A stretch of DNA of 64,000 bases from Paracoccus sanguinis (GTDB taxonomy: Bacteria > Pseudomonadota > Alphaproteobacteria > Rhodobacterales > Rhodobacteraceae), in contig NZ_FNNA01000006.1 in assembly GCF_900106665.1 (NCBI RefSeq), positions 58,129 through 122,128 on the forward strand. The letters run 5' to 3'. A program made the position numbers and the translations under genes. Shown here in pieces: positions 1 through 8,662 of the stretch; within the stretch, counting starts at the first letter, position 1; each line of letters starts with the position of its first letter. The notes beneath the pieces were generated by a model. It was not told the origin of the DNA. It did not search any database and worked only from the letters and a program-made list of their open reading frames with translations.

Positions 1-201
1 AACGCGCCCCACGCGCACGCCCGCCAGCCGCACTTCGGTGCCCCGCTCGACCCCGTCCACGTTCGGAAACGCCGCCCGCAGCGGATAGCTGCCGCCGCCG
101 GTCCCGCCCAGGCCCCCGGTCGACCAGATCACGAACCCCGCCGCCACCGCGAGCACCGCGGCGCCGACGAGCGTCTCGGCGCGTTCGGCTGCCGCGCTCA
201 T
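1..201 (-). CDS. MlaD family protein, N-terminal part (cut by window edge)
   Basis: Only the first 67 codons lie in the window; the gene continues past position 1. The protein starts with a short polar stretch, then one hydrophobic segment (about residues 10-27), then a periplasmic part that begins the MCE domain: an FPNVDGVERGTEVRLAGVRVGRV stretch (residues 45-67) has the usual MCE pattern of G-x-x-V-R-x-x-G-V-x-V-G. Family knowledge: MlaD is the periplasmic substrate-binding subunit of the inner-membrane MlaFEDB phospholipid transporter that keeps the outer membrane asymmetric. The ATG directly follows the TAG stop of the upstream NDUFA12-like gene, so the two are co-transcribed. The rest of the domain is outside the window. 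Confidence 0.8.
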   Translation of the reverse strand, partial: MSAAAERAETLVGAAVLAVAAGFVIWSTGGLGGTGGGSYPLRAAFPNVDGVERGTEVRLAGVRVGRV

Positions 202-576
202 CTATTCCGGCTGCCAGGCGTCATAGTCGCGCCGCTGCGCGGGCTCGGCGCGCACCAGCGACCCGGCCGGGCGATACGCCCCGGGCAACCCGGTCTGGTT
301 GGCGCGGTGCGGCTGCTCCCACGCCTTGCGGGGCAGCGGCGCCTCGGTCGGCGGCTGGTCGAAGGTGAAATGCAGCCAGCCATGCCACTCGGGCGGCACC
401 CGGCTCGCCTCGGCCTCGCCGTTGTAGATCACCCAGCGCCGCTTGCCGCCCTGGGTCTGGTAATAGACGTTGCCCTGCGCGTCCTCGCCGACGCGCAGCC
501 CGTGCCGCGCGGTCCAGAGCTGCGTGCCCAGCGTCTGGCCGTTCCACCAGGTCAGCAGCCGATCGACGATCCACAT
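202..576 (-). CDS. NADH:ubiquinone oxidoreductase subunit NDUFA12 family protein
   Basis: A 124-residue protein with the NDUFA12/B17.2 pattern: [17 protein letters not shown] near the N-terminus, then [30 protein letters not shown] in the centre and a C-terminal tail. In alphaproteobacteria this is a supernumerary subunit of respiratory complex I on the cytoplasmic side. The reading frame is open further upstream, but the ATG at 576 is chosen because GAGAGAGGG precedes it at good spacing and the family begins close to this point. It is followed without gap by the mlaD-like gene, an arrangement common in Rhodobacteraceae. The 170 bases to the divergent oxidoreductase at 747 must hold both promoters. 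Confidence 0.9.
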   Translation of the reverse strand: MWIVDRLLTWWNGQTLGTQLWTARHGLRVGEDAQGNVYYQTQGGKRRWVIYNGEAEASRVPPEWHGWLHFTFDQPPTEAPLPRKAWEQPHRANQTGLPGAYRPAGSLVRAEPAQRRDYDAWQPE

Positions 577-746
577 TGCGGCGCCCTCTCTCGAAAATCC
601 GCCCCCCGTATCGCCGATCCCCGCGCCGGGGTCCAGCATCCTGTCGCGTCCTGACGGCAGAGTGACGGCCGGGCCCCGCCCCCCCCTTGCACCCCGCCCG
701 CGCGCCGGGTCTGTTGGCCCCGCACAGGCTGGGGGGAGAGGCTGCC

Positions 747-1919
747 ATGACCGAGGTTCTGATCGCCGGCGGCGCCGTCATGGGCGCCTCCGTGGCCTTC
801 TGGCTCACCCGGCTCGACCCCGGCCTCCGCGTCACCGTCATCGAGCCCGACCCGGGCTACGCCACCGCCTCGACCGCGCTCTCGGCGGCCGGCATCCGCT
901 CGCAGTTCACCAACCCCGTCAACGTCGAGATCTCGCGCTTCGGGATCGAGTTCATCCGCGACTTCGCCCGCTGGACGGGCCCCGCCGGCGGCGTCCCCGA
1001 CCTCGGGCTGCGCGAGAACGGCTATCTCTTCCTCGCCGAGACCGAGACCGGCGCGCTGCAGCTCGAGAACCTCGCCGCCATGCAGCGGGGGTTGGGCGCC
1101 GGAACCGAGGTGCTCTCGCCCGCCGAACTCAAGGTCCGCTTCCCGTGGCTCTCGACCGAGGGCGTCTCGGCCGGCAGCTTCGGGCCGCGCGACGAGGGGT
1201 TCTTCGACAACATGGGCCTGCTTTCGGGGATGAAGGCCGCCGCCCGCGCCGCCGGCGCCGTCTGGGTCCGCGACCGCGTCACGGCGCTCGAGCGTGACGG
1301 GGACCGCATCACCGCGGCGATCCTCGAGAGCGGCGGGCGCCGCCCGGCCGACGTGTTCGTGAACTGCGCCGGCCCCCGCTGCGCCGAGATGCTGCGCACC
1401 GTGGACCTGAACCTGCCGGTCGAGCCGCGCAAGCGCACCATCTTCGTCGTCGACGCCCCCGCCGCCCGCCACCCCGAGGCGCCGCTGGTCGTCGACCCCT
1501 CGGGCATCTGGATGCGCCCCGAGCACGGCCAGTGGCTCGCCGCGACCGTCCCCGCCACCGACGGCCCCTGCGCGCCGGACGACTTCACCCCCCAGTCCGA
1601 GCTGTGGGAGGACCACGTCTGGCCCGCCCTCTACACCCGCTGCGAGGGCTTCGAGGCGGCCCGCGTGATCCGCGAATGGGCCGGGCATTACGCCTATAAC
1701 ACCCTGGACCAGAACGCGATTCTGGGCCGGAACCCGCAGGCCCCGAACCTCTACCACGCCAACGGCTTCTCGGGTCACGGGCTGCAACAGGCCCCCGCGG
1801 TCGGCCGCGGCGTGGCCGAGCAGATCGTCCACGGCGACTGGGTCACGCTGGACCTGTCCGAGCTGGGGGTGCAGCGGGTGCTGGATGGCCAGCCGTTTGC
1901 CGAGGCGGCGATTGTGTGA
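747..1919 (+). CDS. FAD-dependent oxidoreductase of the DAO (D-amino-acid oxidase/glycine oxidase-like) family
   Basis: A 390-residue protein. The N-terminal strand and dinucleotide-binding loop are seen in [18 protein letters not shown] (residues 4-20; the glycine motif reads GGAVMG instead of GxGxxG), followed by an acidic residue at the end of the second strand (VIEPDPG) that binds ribose. The C-terminal [22 protein letters not shown] stretch is the second FAD-contacting motif of DAO enzymes. It should oxidise an amine such as an amino acid or sarcosine-like compound with FAD; the substrate cannot be told. The start at 747 has GGGGAGAG 7 bases upstream; a longer open frame begins at 687. 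It is followed after 9 bases by the end of the DUF4276 gene on the other strand, which is probably an insertion. Confidence 0.85.
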   Translation: MTEVLIAGGAVMGASVAFWLTRLDPGLRVTVIEPDPGYATASTALSAAGIRSQFTNPVNVEISRFGIEFIRDFARWTGPAGGVPDLGLRENGYLFLAETETGALQLENLAAMQRGLGAGTEVLSPAELKVRFPWLSTEGVSAGSFGPRDEGFFDNMGLLSGMKAAARAAGAVWVRDRVTALERDGDRITAAILESGGRRPADVFVNCAGPRCAEMLRTVDLNLPVEPRKRTIFVVDAPAARHPEAPLVVDPSGIWMRPEHGQWLAATVPATDGPCAPDDFTPQSELWEDHVWPALYTRCEGFEAARVIREWAGHYAYNTLDQNAILGRNPQAPNLYHANGFSGHGLQQAPAVGRGVAEQIVHGDWVTLDLSELGVQRVLDGQPFAEAAIV

Positions 1920-1928
1920 AGTGACGGT

Positions 1929-2588
1929 CTATAAATATCGGAAGCCGAGAGCCGTTAGCGCAGCCCGCAAATCCTCTCTTAACCGAGAGAAACTAGGCAC
2001 CTCACACAGGGTGTCAATATTTTGCGCCGCCCCAATGTCACCAAACGGCCACCGCGCCCGACCCACTCTCCGGGGCGAGACAACGTCGGCCAATACTGCC
2101 TGTATAGCGTCTTTAGGGTCAGCAATGTTTTCAACTGCACGCGGTAAAGAGGGAACCCCAGTCAAATTAGCCGCGTGCCCCAAGCCAAATACAGCACGTA
2201 AAGCCGCAGCATCTGCCAGTGTCCAGGATTCCGTTTCCCTATTCGGTGTTACAGTCACGCAACGCTCTGTTGGAAAACCACACTCAGCGAATAATTTTTG
2301 ACAGAGCCCGCCAGTTCTTCTTTCTATGGTCCGAGACACTGCGCGCCCTCCGCAGTCCCCATGAACAAACACTATCTGAATGGCGTCTCGAGCTTGGCAG
2401 ATGAGCCTAGCAGTTTCGTCAAAATTCCTTAAGCCTATCCCAAAGATTTCAACAGGAGTATCCGGGACAATCCCTTCACCTCGATCACTGGAAATGATTA
2501 AGTGCTGCAACAATCGCGGCAGCAGAGCAGCTAAGTAATCGGCATCGCTTTGACCCTCAGCAAATAAAGCCCAAGAAACATATATCAA
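1929..2588 (-). CDS. DUF4276 family (TOPRIM-like) protein, partner of the adjacent ATPase
   Basis: A 219-residue protein. Visible hallmarks of DUF4276 are an early acidic motif (AEGQSD, E11-D14, like the catalytic EGxTE of TOPRIM-fold nucleases), an aspartate after a hydrophobic strand (FVHGDCGG, D78) and the family signature ETESWTLAD (residues 118-126). The start is a TTG at 2588 overlapping the stop of the ATPase gene by 4 bases, with GGAG seven bases upstream; no in-frame ATG exists near, so translation is coupled to the ATPase. The pair is clearly AT-richer than the flanking genes, indicating transfer. ATPase plus TOPRIM-like effector is the layout of phage-defence systems such as PARIS and OLD/Gabija-like pairs; the defence role is inferred. 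Confidence 0.75.
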   Translation of the reverse strand: MIYVSWALFAEGQSDADYLAALLPRLLQHLIISSDRGEGIVPDTPVEIFGIGLRNFDETARLICQARDAIQIVFVHGDCGGRAVSRTIERRTGGLCQKLFAECGFPTERCVTVTPNRETESWTLADAAALRAVFGLGHAANLTGVPSLPRAVENIADPKDAIQAVLADVVSPRRVGRARWPFGDIGAAQNIDTLCEVPSFSRLREDLRAALTALGFRYL

Positions 2589-3916
2589 GCCGAATCTCCA
2601 CGCGCCCGCAGAAGTCGTTCTATTTCGAAACGTGTCAGGTGTTTTTGCGGCTCAATTAACTCTACTTGCGCTTGCGCACCCGCGCGCATTCGCGTGAACT
2701 TCTCCTTATTACCTTGGGAAACCATTGTTACCACATCCGCTGCAATAATCTCGGCATCGTCAAGTGCTGACATGAGCGCTGGCGAATGTGTGTTCAATAA
2801 CACCTGAAAGTACCCAGAAGACACGTCCTTTGTAGCCTCGCGCAAACTCTCAACTAATGCCGGTATGCGGCCTTCATGGACGCCATTCTCAGGCTCCTCA
2901 AAACACAGCAATCCTGCCCGGTTAGGGTCTTCTAAGAAGGTGACCAACGCAAGAAGCCGGAGGGTCCCGTCGGAAATAACACGGGAACTAAATGTCGCAC
3001 CGTCGGCCATCTCGATTTCGAAGGAGTATTCTTTCTTGTCAACCGATGTAACGCTCAACACCCGTCTGGTCGAAGGGATCAGACGAGCAAGCCCCCGAGA
3101 AATATCGACCAAGACTCCATCCGGACGGTCTGTGGTTGACGTATCATCTTTAATTCGCGCCAGAACAGCAGATATATTCGATGCATCGGGCAGCATCGAC
3201 TTCGTTTGAAACCGATCACTTTCTCGGCGAGCGTTTCTCGCATTGATCACAAGGAAACTAATTCTCGAAAAAAAATCTTTGACGGCGAAGAGATGGGGGA
3301 ACTCGGCGCTAGCTACGGTAGAGAGAGCTGTTTGAGATGCCTCTTTCGCCGGCAACACCCGCGGTTTTCCGCTCTTATTTGGTCCGTCCTGCCTGATTTT
3401 GAAAACTCTAGCGTCGCCCGTTCCCTCTGTAACCAGGAAATCTCTAATGTTTCCTCCGTACTTTATGAATTTAGCTTGGCCGCGAGCAAATGCTGACTGA
3501 TCACGCGACTTTTTTATCGGCTTGCACTCTTCGCTGTCAATGAATAGTCCTTCCAATACTCCACTCGGGCCGCGCCGCATTGAAAGCACCAAGCTGTACC
3601 GCAGGCGCTGTGCCTTGACTGTATATTTTGTTCCAAATGGGTCGATGCCGCTCGGAGGAAGAAGAAGTTCGACAGCAAGTTCGATCCTCTCGTCCAGTTC
3701 AGCGCCACGTTTCCGGAAGAGCTCCTCAGGCTCTCCTCTCATCCCGAATATTGCAGACCTGATATCTTTCGTCGCCAAGCCTGCGATGAGCTGTATTGCA
3801 TCAAAGAGGTTCGATTTGCCGCTGGCGTTAGGTCCAACGATGGCTGAGAGGGGCTCCAAGTCGATCGCGAACCTGCGAAAGGACTTGAAGCCGTCGATCT
3901 CAACCCGAGTGATCAT
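2585..3916 (-). CDS. AAA15/AAA21-type ABC ATPase (RecF/OLD-like), putative defence sensor
   Basis: A 443-residue protein starting ITRVEIDGFKSF, typical of RecF/SMC/OLD-like ATPases that have the Walker A near the N-terminus. Seen: Walker A GPNASGKS (28-35), an ABC signature-like ISDGTLRLLAL (about 314-324), Walker B LLCFEEPENGVHE (336-348) and the H-loop NTHSPALM (375-382). The middle 200 residues are helical and probably the coiled-coil or clamp part. AAGGA lies 7 bases before the ATG. It overlaps the DUF4276 gene by 4 bases and forms a two-gene operon on the minus strand between two housekeeping genes on the plus strand. In related systems the ATPase senses phage components and controls a toxic nuclease; here that is inference. 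Confidence 0.85.
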   Translation of the reverse strand: MITRVEIDGFKSFRRFAIDLEPLSAIVGPNASGKSNLFDAIQLIAGLATKDIRSAIFGMRGEPEELFRKRGAELDERIELAVELLLPPSGIDPFGTKYTVKAQRLRYSLVLSMRRGPSGVLEGLFIDSEECKPIKKSRDQSAFARGQAKFIKYGGNIRDFLVTEGTGDARVFKIRQDGPNKSGKPRVLPAKEASQTALSTVASAEFPHLFAVKDFFSRISFLVINARNARRESDRFQTKSMLPDASNISAVLARIKDDTSTTDRPDGVLVDISRGLARLIPSTRRVLSVTSVDKKEYSFEIEMADGATFSSRVISDGTLRLLALVTFLEDPNRAGLLCFEEPENGVHEGRIPALVESLREATKDVSSGYFQVLLNTHSPALMSALDDAEIIAADVVTMVSQGNKEKFTRMRAGAQAQVELIEPQKHLTRFEIERLLRARGDSA

Positions 3917-3987
3917 TTGCTGTCCTTGTCACACGAGCGACGTTCTTGACTTTTAAAGCACTATAGGGATTGCGTCGTGGATATAAA

Positions 3988-4002
3988 GTGGTTCTAAACC
4001 AC
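3988..4002. repeat. Perfect palindrome directly before cmk
   Basis: GTGGTTCTAAACCAC forms two 6-base arms around a 3-base centre and ends 3 bases before the cmk ATG at 4006. No Shine-Dalgarno sequence is visible for cmk, so this element sits where the ribosome-binding site should be. It may be an operator, or a scar at the edge of the inserted ATPase/DUF4276 island. Confidence 0.4.
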
Positions 4003-4005
4003 CCC

Positions 4006-4593
4006 ATGCCCTTCACCATCGCCATAGACGGCCCCGCAGCCTCCGGCAAAGGCACCCTCGCGCGGGCCCTGGCCGAGCGCTTCGGCTTTGCCCATCTCGA
4101 CACGGGCCTGCTCTACCGCGCCGTCGGCGCCCGCGGCGGCGATCCCGTCGCGGCGGCCCAAAGCCTCACCCCCGAGGACCTGGCCCGCCCCGACCTCCGC
4201 TCGGCCGAAGCCGGGCTGGCGGCCAGCCGCGTCGCCGCCATCCCCGAGGTGCGCGCCGCGCTCACCGACTTCCAGCGCCGCTTCGCGCGGGTCGAGCCCG
4301 GCGCGGTGCTCGACGGGCGCGACATCGGGACGGTGATCTGCCCCGATGCGGCGGTGAAGCTCTATGTCGTGGCCGACGACGCCACCCGCGCCGCGCGCCG
4401 CGCCGCCGAGCTGGGCGCCGACCCCGCCGAGATGCTGGCCCAGATCCGCGACCGCGACGCCCGCGACGCCGCCCGCGACACCGCGCCGATGCGCGCCGCG
4501 CCGGACGCCGTGGTGCTCGACACCACGCGGATGACGATCGAGGAGGCCGTCGCCGCCGCCGTCGCCCTCGTGACCTCGCGGCTCGGCGCCTGA
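4006..4593 (+). CDS. cmk: (d)CMP kinase
   Basis: A 195-residue cytidylate kinase: P-loop GPAASGKGT (residues 9-17), the [11 protein letters not shown] segment that binds the nucleotide, and the catalytic [13 protein letters not shown] motif, followed by the arginine-rich lid. It transfers phosphate from ATP to CMP or dCMP in the cytoplasm. The open frame begins at a TTG at 3970, but the ATG at 4006 fits the family N-terminus ([10 protein letters not shown]). No Shine-Dalgarno sequence is seen; a palindrome lies just upstream. The protein is slightly shorter than the enterobacterial enzyme (about 225), as in other Rhodobacteraceae. In many alphaproteobacteria aroA precedes cmk; here the ATPase/DUF4276 pair is upstream. 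Confidence 0.95.
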   Translation: MPFTIAIDGPAASGKGTLARALAERFGFAHLDTGLLYRAVGARGGDPVAAAQSLTPEDLARPDLRSAEAGLAASRVAAIPEVRAALTDFQRRFARVEPGAVLDGRDIGTVICPDAAVKLYVVADDATRAARRAAELGADPAEMLAQIRDRDARDAARDTAPMRAAPDAVVLDTTRMTIEEAVAAAVALVTSRLGA

Positions 4594-4642
4594 GCGCTTC
4601 CCGATCCGGCCGGATCGTTCATACGGTTGATGCACGGCGTTC

Positions 4643-4686
4643 GCATGAACTGTGCACGAACATCGCATGAACGATGCACGAACCGT
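4643..4686. repeat. Tandem pair of 22-base repeats
   Basis: Two adjacent units of 22 bases, both beginning GCATGAAC and sharing TGCACGAAC in the second half (4643-4664 and 4665-4686), with a degenerate GTTCATAC/GATGCACGG copy just upstream. They lie in the 111-base gap between the convergent cmk and yqeY genes. Function unknown; possibly a slipped duplication or a protein-binding array. Confidence 0.5.
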
Positions 4687-4704
4687 GACCGGGGGGGGCG
4701 GCCC

Positions 4705-5166
4705 TCAGCCCATCAGCCGGGACTTCACCACCGCCCCCGCGGCGGCAAAGTCCATCTGCCCGGCGTGCCGCTCGCGCAAGCTCGCCATGACCCGCCCCAT
4801 GTCGCGCACCCCGGTCGCGCCGAGGTCGGCGATCACCGCGTCGATGGCCGCCGCGACCTCGGCCGGATCGAGCTGCCGCGGCAGGAATTCCTGAATGACG
4901 GCAATCTCTTGCGTCTCGCGCTCGGCGAGTTCCAGCCGGCCGCCCTCCTCATAGGCGCGGGCCGATTCCTGGCGCTGCTTGACCATCTTCGAGAGCAGCG
5001 CGACCACGTCCGCCTCGTCCAGCCCGGTCTGCCCCGGCTCGCCCCGGACCGCGATCTCGCGGTCCTTCAGCGCCGCCCCGATCAGCCGCAGCGTGGACAG
5101 CCGCAGCTGGTCGCGGCTGCGCATCGCATCCTTCGTCGCCTCTTGAATCCGCGTCCGAATTTCCAT
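4705..5166 (-). CDS. GatB/YqeY domain-containing protein
   Basis: A 153-residue stand-alone YqeY protein (normal length about 148-155). It begins MEIRTRIQEATKDAMRSRDQLRLSTLRLIGAALKDREI, the typical helical start, and ends in the C-terminal domain with IQEFLPRQLDPAEV and MGRVMASLRERHAGQMDFAAAGAVVKSRL. The fold is that of the tRNA-binding tail of GatB/GatE amidotransferases, so a link to tRNA-dependent amidation or tRNA binding is assumed, but its cellular role is not established. It is divergent from carA with 118 bases between the two starts, which is a frequent arrangement in Rhodobacteraceae. Confidence 0.92.
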   Translation of the reverse strand: MEIRTRIQEATKDAMRSRDQLRLSTLRLIGAALKDREIAVRGEPGQTGLDEADVVALLSKMVKQRQESARAYEEGGRLELAERETQEIAVIQEFLPRQLDPAEVAAAIDAVIADLGATGVRDMGRVMASLRERHAGQMDFAAAGAVVKSRLMG

Positions 5167-5284
5167 GTTTTCCTCGCTTTTCCGGCCTCACCCTCCCTTG
5201 TCCCGATCGCCGCCGCGGGGTCAACCCGGCTTGACCCCGGCCCCCGCTTCCCCTAGCAGTCGTCCGATTTTCCAGAGGGTGACG

Positions 5285-6433
5285 ATGGGACAGAAACCGA
5301 CCGCGTGTCTGGCGCTCGCCGACGGGACGATCTTCTACGGCCAGGGCTTCGGCGCCACCGGCGAGGTCGTGGCCGAGCTCGTCTTCAACACCGCGATGAC
5401 GGGGTATCAGGAGATCATGACCGATCCCTCCTACGCCGCCCAGGTCGTCACCTTCACCTTCCCCCACATCGGCAACACCGGCATCACCCCCGAGGATGAT
5501 GAGGCCCCCGATCCCGTCGCGGCCGGCATCGTCGTGAAGTGGGACCCGACCGAGCCCTCGAACTGGCGCGCGACGAGCGACCTCGCCGACTGGATGGCGC
5601 GGCGCGGCCGGATCGGCATCGGCGGCGTCGACACCCGCCGGCTGACCCGCGCGATCCGCCAGCAGGGCGCGCCGCACGTGGTGCTGGCGCATGACCCGGC
5701 CGGGAACTTCGACATCGCCGCGCTGGTCGCCCGCGCCCGAGCCTGGCCGGGGCTCGTCGGCATGGACCTCGCGCGCGAAGTCTCGTGCGCGCAGTCCTAC
5801 CGCTGGGACGAGGGGCTGTGGCAGTGGGGGCAGGGTTTCGCCCCGATCGAGGACCAGCGGCCGTTCCGGGTCGTCGCCGTCGACTACGGCGCCAAGCGCA
5901 ACATCCTGCGCTCGCTCGCCGGCAGCGGCGCCGAGGTCACGGTCCTGCCTGCGACCGCCACCGCGGACGAGATCCTCGCCCATGACCCCGAGGGCGTGTT
6001 CCTCTCGAACGGCCCCGGCGATCCAGCGGCCACCGGCGAATATGCCGTGCCGATGATCCAGGACCTGCTGGAGCGTGACCTGCCGATCTTCGGCATCTGC
6101 CTTGGCCACCAGATGCTGGCGCTCGCGCTCGGCGCGAAGACGGTCAAGATGGGCCACGGCCACCATGGCGCGAACCACCCGGTGCGCGATGTCGAGACCG
6201 GCAAGGTCGAGATCACCTCGATGAACCACGGGTTCGCCGTGGACGCCCAGACCCTGCCCGAGGGCGTGATCGAGACGCATGTGAGCCTCTTCGACGGCTC
6301 GAACTGCGGGTTGCGGGTCGCGGATCGGCCGGTGTTCTCGGTCCAGTATCACCCCGAGGCGAGCCCCGGCCCGCAGGACAGCGCCTATCTGTTCGAGCGG
6401 TTTGCCGAGGCGATGGCCGCGCGCCGCCGCTGA
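5285..6433 (+). CDS. carA: Carbamoyl-phosphate synthase small (glutaminase) subunit
   Basis: A 382-residue CarA. The N-terminal CPSase small-chain domain (ALADGTIFYGQGFGA, then NTAMTGYQEIMTDPSY) is followed by a class I glutamine amidotransferase domain with the nucleophile C272 in FGICLGHQM and the H356/E358 pair in QYHPEASPGP. It hydrolyses glutamine and passes ammonia to CarB to make carbamoyl phosphate for pyrimidine and arginine synthesis. The ATG at 5285 follows AGAGGGTG at good spacing; the frame is open further upstream, but that part is not conserved. carB is not adjacent in this window, which is common in alphaproteobacteria. Confidence 0.97.
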   Translation: MGQKPTACLALADGTIFYGQGFGATGEVVAELVFNTAMTGYQEIMTDPSYAAQVVTFTFPHIGNTGITPEDDEAPDPVAAGIVVKWDPTEPSNWRATSDLADWMARRGRIGIGGVDTRRLTRAIRQQGAPHVVLAHDPAGNFDIAALVARARAWPGLVGMDLAREVSCAQSYRWDEGLWQWGQGFAPIEDQRPFRVVAVDYGAKRNILRSLAGSGAEVTVLPATATADEILAHDPEGVFLSNGPGDPAATGEYAVPMIQDLLERDLPIFGICLGHQMLALALGAKTVKMGHGHHGANHPVRDVETGKVEITSMNHGFAVDAQTLPEGVIETHVSLFDGSNCGLRVADRPVFSVQYHPEASPGPQDSAYLFERFAEAMAARRR

Positions 6434-6517
6434 TCAGCCGCGGCGCGCCGCGGGCGTTAACCACGGCTTAAGTCTTTCGCGCCATGTAGATCGGGCAACC
6501 GCCGCGCGAGGTGCCCG

Positions 6518-8575
6518 ATGAACGTCACACCGATTCGCCGCCCCGTCCCCGCCCCGGACGAGGCCCCGGCGCCGGGGGTCGTCCCGTTCCGCCCGCGCGC
6601 CGCCCGCGCCGGCGACCGCCCTGCCCCCGTGCCGGACGGCCGCGATCCGCGGGCGCTCGGGCAGATCCTCATCGACGACGGCGCGGTCGAGCCCGGCAAC
6701 CTGCTCAAGGCGCTGGTCATGCAACGCCGCGAATCGGCGCGGCTGGGCGAGGTGCTGCTGGCGCATGGCTGGGTCACCGATGTGGCGCTCGCCCGGGCGC
6801 TCTCGCGCCAGTGGCGGACGACGGTGATCGACCTCGTGGCGCTGCCGCCCGATGCACGGCTGATCGACCAGGCGGGGCCCGAGTGGTGCCTGTCGCAGGC
6901 GGTTGTGCCGTGGCGCCGCACCGGCGGGGTGACTTTCGTCGCGACCGCCCGCCCCGAGGCGTTCGCGGCGCTCCGGCCGCGGCTCGAGGCGCGGTTCGGC
7001 CCCGTCCGCATGCTGCTTTGCGCCGAGTCCGAGGCCACCCAGGCACTGGTCTCGCTGCGCCGCACAGCCCTGATCCGCGAGGCCGAATGCTGCGTCGCGC
7101 CCGAGCTGAGCTGCCGGACCCGCAACGAGGCCCGGCTAGGGGCGCTGCTGCTCACCCTGATGGCCGGCCTCGCGGCCGGGCTGTGGCTGGCGCCGACGGC
7201 GGTGCTGGTGGTGGTCAGCGGCCTCGCCATCCTGACGCTGGGCGCGACCACGATCCTCAAAGCGCTCGCGTTCCGCGCCACGCTGCGCGGGGAGGCCGCG
7301 GCACCACCCCGCCCGGATGCCGAGATGGAGGCGCGGCTGCCCGTCATCTCGGTCATGGTGCCGATGTTCCGCGAGGCCGACATCGCCGACCGGCTCGTGG
7401 CGCGGCTGTCGCGGCTCAGCTATCCGCGCGAGCTGACCGACATCCTGCTGGTCGTCGAAGAGACCGACCACGTGACCCGCGCCGCGCTGTCCGGGGTGCG
7501 GCTTCCGGCCTGGATGCGGGTCGTCACCGTCCCCGACGGCCCGATCCGCACCAAGCCGCGGGCGCTGAACTATGCGCTGCATTTCTGCCGCGGCAGCATC
7601 ATCGGGGTCTGGGACGCCGAGGACCGGCCCGAGCCCGACCAGCTGCACCGCGTGGCACGGCACCTGCATTTCGCCGCCCCCGAGGTCGCCTGCGTGCAGG
7701 GCGCGCTCGATTTCTACAATCCGCGCACCAACTGGCTCGCGCGGTGCTTCACGCTGGAATATTCGGCCTGGTTCCGCGGCGTCCTGCCGGGGATGGCGCG
7801 GATGGGGCTGGTGGTGCCCTTGGGCGGGACCACCTTCTTCATCCGCCGCGCGGCGCTCGAGCACGCCGGGGGTTGGGACGGCTGGAACGTCACCGAGGAC
7901 GCCGATCTGGGCGTGCGCCTCGCCCGGCTCGGCTACCGGACCGAGATCGTCGCGACCACCACCCACGAAGAGGCGAACTGCCGCGCCGTGCCGTGGGTCA
8001 AGCAGCGCTCGCGCTGGCTCAAGGGATTCGCGATGACCTGGGGGGTGCACATGCGCGCGCCCCGGCGGCTGTGGCGCGAGATCGGGCCGATGCGGATGCT
8101 GGGCTTTCACCTGCAGATGTTCGCCACCGTCCAGCAATTCCTGCTCGCCCCGGTGCTGTGGAGCTTCTGGCTGCTCACCCTGGGGTTCGGCCATCCGTTG
8201 TCGCCCATGGCCGGCGGCTGGCTCGGCTCGGCTGTGATCGGGCTCTTCCTGGTCTCGGAGGCGCTGAACGCGGTCGTCGCCGCCTGGTCGGTACGCCGCA
8301 CCCACCCCGGGCTGATGATCTGGGCGCCGAGCCTCTACGCCTATTTCCCGCTCGCCTGCCTCGCGGCGTGGAAGGCGGCCTACGAAATCGTGGTGAAGCC
8401 CTTCTACTGGGACAAGACCACCCACGGGGTGTTCGATCATAGCGCTGACGTGATGGCCTCGGCAGAAGCGGCGATGCCCGAGAGCGCGCTGATCCCGGTG
8501 GCGGCCGACGGCGGAGGATGCGCCGCTGCGGCCGGGGCACCCGTGCCCGCTCCAGTGCACGGGAGCATCGGCTAG
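6518..8575 (+). CDS. Membrane GT2 glycosyltransferase with N-terminal MshEN/GspE_N domain
   Basis: A 685-residue protein. Residues about 42-185 resemble the N-terminal domain of type II secretion/MshE ATPases (RALGQILIDDGAVEPGNLLKAL, then LGEVLLAHGWVTDVALARAL), a domain that in other proteins binds c-di-GMP. Two transmembrane segments follow (about 207-245). The processive-type GT2 core has WDAED (365-369), TEDADLGVRL (459-468) and QRSRW (496-500), the D,D,(Q/R)xxRW pattern of cellulose-synthase-like enzymes. More membrane helices are near 520-620. It should polymerise or export a surface glycan; the sugar is unknown. A pairing of MshEN with GT2 suggests control by c-di-GMP, but that is inference. 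Confidence 0.85.
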   Translation: MNVTPIRRPVPAPDEAPAPGVVPFRPRAARAGDRPAPVPDGRDPRALGQILIDDGAVEPGNLLKALVMQRRESARLGEVLLAHGWVTDVALARALSRQWRTTVIDLVALPPDARLIDQAGPEWCLSQAVVPWRRTGGVTFVATARPEAFAALRPRLEARFGPVRMLLCAESEATQALVSLRRTALIREAECCVAPELSCRTRNEARLGALLLTLMAGLAAGLWLAPTAVLVVVSGLAILTLGATTILKALAFRATLRGEAAAPPRPDAEMEARLPVISVMVPMFREADIADRLVARLSRLSYPRELTDILLVVEETDHVTRAALSGVRLPAWMRVVTVPDGPIRTKPRALNYALHFCRGSIIGVWDAEDRPEPDQLHRVARHLHFAAPEVACVQGALDFYNPRTNWLARCFTLEYSAWFRGVLPGMARMGLVVPLGGTTFFIRRAALEHAGGWDGWNVTEDADLGVRLARLGYRTEIVATTTHEEANCRAVPWVKQRSRWLKGFAMTWGVHMRAPRRLWREIGPMRMLGFHLQMFATVQQFLLAPVLWSFWLLTLGFGHPLSPMAGGWLGSAVIGLFLVSEALNAVVAAWSVRRTHPGLMIWAPSLYAYFPLACLAAWKAAYEIVVKPFYWDKTTHGVFDHSADVMASAEAAMPESALIPVAADGGGCAAAAGAPVPAPVHGSIG

Positions 8576-8662
8576 GGGCTTGCGACGGGTTGGCGGCGGC
8601 AGGCTATCCGTTTGGACCGGTTGCTTGAGCTCCGAAGATAGAAGTTTCCCTGAGCCTCTGCG

